Source of the DNA: an uncultured Prevotellaceae bacterium
GTDB lineage: Bacteria > Bacteroidota > Bacteroidia > Bacteroidales > Bacteroidaceae
DNA: 64,000 nucleotides
Direction of reading: 5' to 3'
NCBI GenBank assembly: GCA_902800595.1
Contig: CADCFA010000009.1
Span: 1-64,000, forward strand
Position 1 is the first letter of the stretch; each line of letters starts with the position of its first letter. Positions 63,357-64,000 of the stretch are shown piece after piece. The position numbers were made by a program, and so were the translations under genes. Below the pieces are notes generated by a model, which did no database searches, had not been told where the DNA came from, and worked only from the letters and a program-made list of their open reading frames with translations.

Positions 63357-63380
63357 TCAGGTCAAAAAATGATTAAAATG

Positions 63381-63415
63381 CCGTCGTAAATATAAATTTA
63401 CGGCGGTTTTTTTTT
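63381..63415 (+). terminator. Terminator after the M13 peptidase gene
   Basis: CCGTCGTAAAT pairs with ATTTACGGCGG (one G-T pair) around ATAA, followed by nine T. Confidence 0.9.
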
Positions 63416-63434
63416 GTTTATTTCTTTTTTTTAT

Positions 63435-63442
63435 TAATTTTG
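63435..63442 (+). promoter_or_regulatory. -7 promoter element (TAATTTTG) of the zinc-ribbon gene
   Basis: TAATTTTG lies 32 bases before the ATG at 63475. Confidence 0.6.
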
Positions 63443-63474
63443 CACCTAGTTTATAATCAAACACGTGATTGTTT

Positions 63475-64000
63475 ATGAATGAAGATATTACTATAAACCC
63501 TGAGAGAACAAATCGAGGGATGCAGCAGCTTCAGCATCAAGAGCTCTATTATGAGCCTGCAAATGATATGCAGATGAACCAGCAGATGCAGATGAATATG
63601 CATGCTGCTAAAGGTGTTGCCTGCCCTTATTGTGGAACAATCAATGATCCGGAAGCAATGTTCTGCGCCTCCTGTGGCAAACAGATAGGAAAGATGTCTT
63701 GTCCAAACTGCGGTGCAGAACTGGATGCGGATGCAGACTTCTGCGAGACTTGCCGCCGATATGTGCGTAAGGATGTGTGCTCCTTCTGTGGCGCTCATCT
63801 GGAGGGTAATGAAGCTTTCTGCCCTGAGTGCGGTAGTCCGAGAGGCGGCATCGTATGCCCTGTCTGTCATACGATGAACGATTTCTCCTTCTGTAAGCAG
63901 TGTGGTACACCTCTGACGGATGATGCCAGGATGCTGATGGAGCAGATTCATGGGATGCCGGAATACATCGAGATGAAGAAAGTGGCAGACGAGCTGCAGG
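63475..64000 (+). CDS. Multi-zinc-ribbon protein (C-terminus cut by window edge)
   Basis: The frame is open to the window end, 175 codons. A Gln/Met-rich N-terminus (NDMQMNQQMQMNMH) is followed by CxxC pairs forming zinc ribbons of the DZANK/double-zinc-ribbon type: ACPYCGTINDPEAMFCASCG, SCPNCGAELDADADFCETCR, CSFCGAHLEGNEAFCPECGS and CPVCHTMNDFSFCKQCGTPL. After that a helical segment starts. Such proteins are usually adaptors or scaffold proteins; in Bacteroidota they often precede vWA or SPFH domains, which could lie beyond the edge. Confidence 0.85.
   Translation, partial: MNEDITINPERTNRGMQQLQHQELYYEPANDMQMNQQMQMNMHAAKGVACPYCGTINDPEAMFCASCGKQIGKMSCPNCGAELDADADFCETCRRYVRKDVCSFCGAHLEGNEAFCPECGSPRGGIVCPVCHTMNDFSFCKQCGTPLTDDARMLMEQIHGMPEYIEMKKVADELQ

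Overview
The window looks like a chromosomal segment of a Bacteroidota bacterium, most likely Prevotella or a close relative. The basis is the promoter type (TTTG, about 20 bp, TAnnTTTG) in front of most genes, almost no Shine-Dalgarno sequences, lipoproteins with short lipobox signals, and protein families typical of that group (DUF6169, DUF4348, FISUMP, BspA-type LRR, SO_0444-type permease, UDP-glucuronate decarboxylase). No rRNA, tRNA, CRISPR array, integrase or transposase was recognised. Start codons were often moved inward from the longest reading frame using promoter position and family length.

Layout. 1-2838 (minus): a 45-residue peptide gene, a three-part fusion protein (DUF6169-like, YdcF/DUF218, DUF1460 amidase-like) and a MATE exporter running off the edge. 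2917-8973: a broken trmD, a patatin-like lipase, an exported protein, ligA, a small HExxH protein and an EamA transporter. 8974-11515: gene-poor accessory DNA with a candidate sRNA, palindromes, a small-peptide/DUF6169 pair, and a tandem-repeat secreted protein beside its pseudogene copy.

11649-24175 is an A/T-rich, defence-like island. It holds a WYL regulator, a TPR/OB-fold protein, a RecD-like helicase, an unknown protein, twin FISUMP-like proteins, a retron (candidate ncRNA, reverse transcriptase, HEPN-like partner), a PLD-family protein and a cytoplasmic LRR protein. Five promoters in it carry the same site, consensus RCGAACATASWNTTCRY, always exactly 10 bp upstream of the -7 element. 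I read this as one regulon, probably controlled by the WYL protein encoded first. The right flank (23172-26370) holds an accessory FtsZ paralogue, two homologous unknown proteins, two small membrane proteins and a second shared palindrome (TCRCAAGSCTTGYGA).

26376-49981 is mostly housekeeping: a metal permease, pheS, murB, a cyclic-phosphate phosphodiesterase-like MBL protein, a YtxH/holin-like trio, a SPOR lipoprotein, ruvX, def, a TPR protein, UDP-glucuronate decarboxylase, a broken thrS, infC-rpmI-rplT, a pantothenate/CoA cluster (panB, panC, panD, coaBC, coaX plus a DUF2520 dehydrogenase), TrkA/TrkH, a rhodanese and a second WYL regulator. 49982-54479 carries a rearrangement: a truncated copy of the downstream cation-efflux gene joined to an internal clpC fragment, followed by a duplicate of the ald promoter now driving an arylsulfotransferase-like lipoprotein, then ald and the intact efflux gene. 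54504-64000: a secreted protein of unknown type, tex, a LolA-like protein, an ABC-F ATPase, an M13 peptidase and the start of a zinc-ribbon protein.

Two points need care. trmD and thrS, both expected to be essential, each carry a short out-of-frame internal deletion, so assembly error must be excluded. tex and the ABC-F gene each contain an in-frame palindromic micro-repeat insertion.
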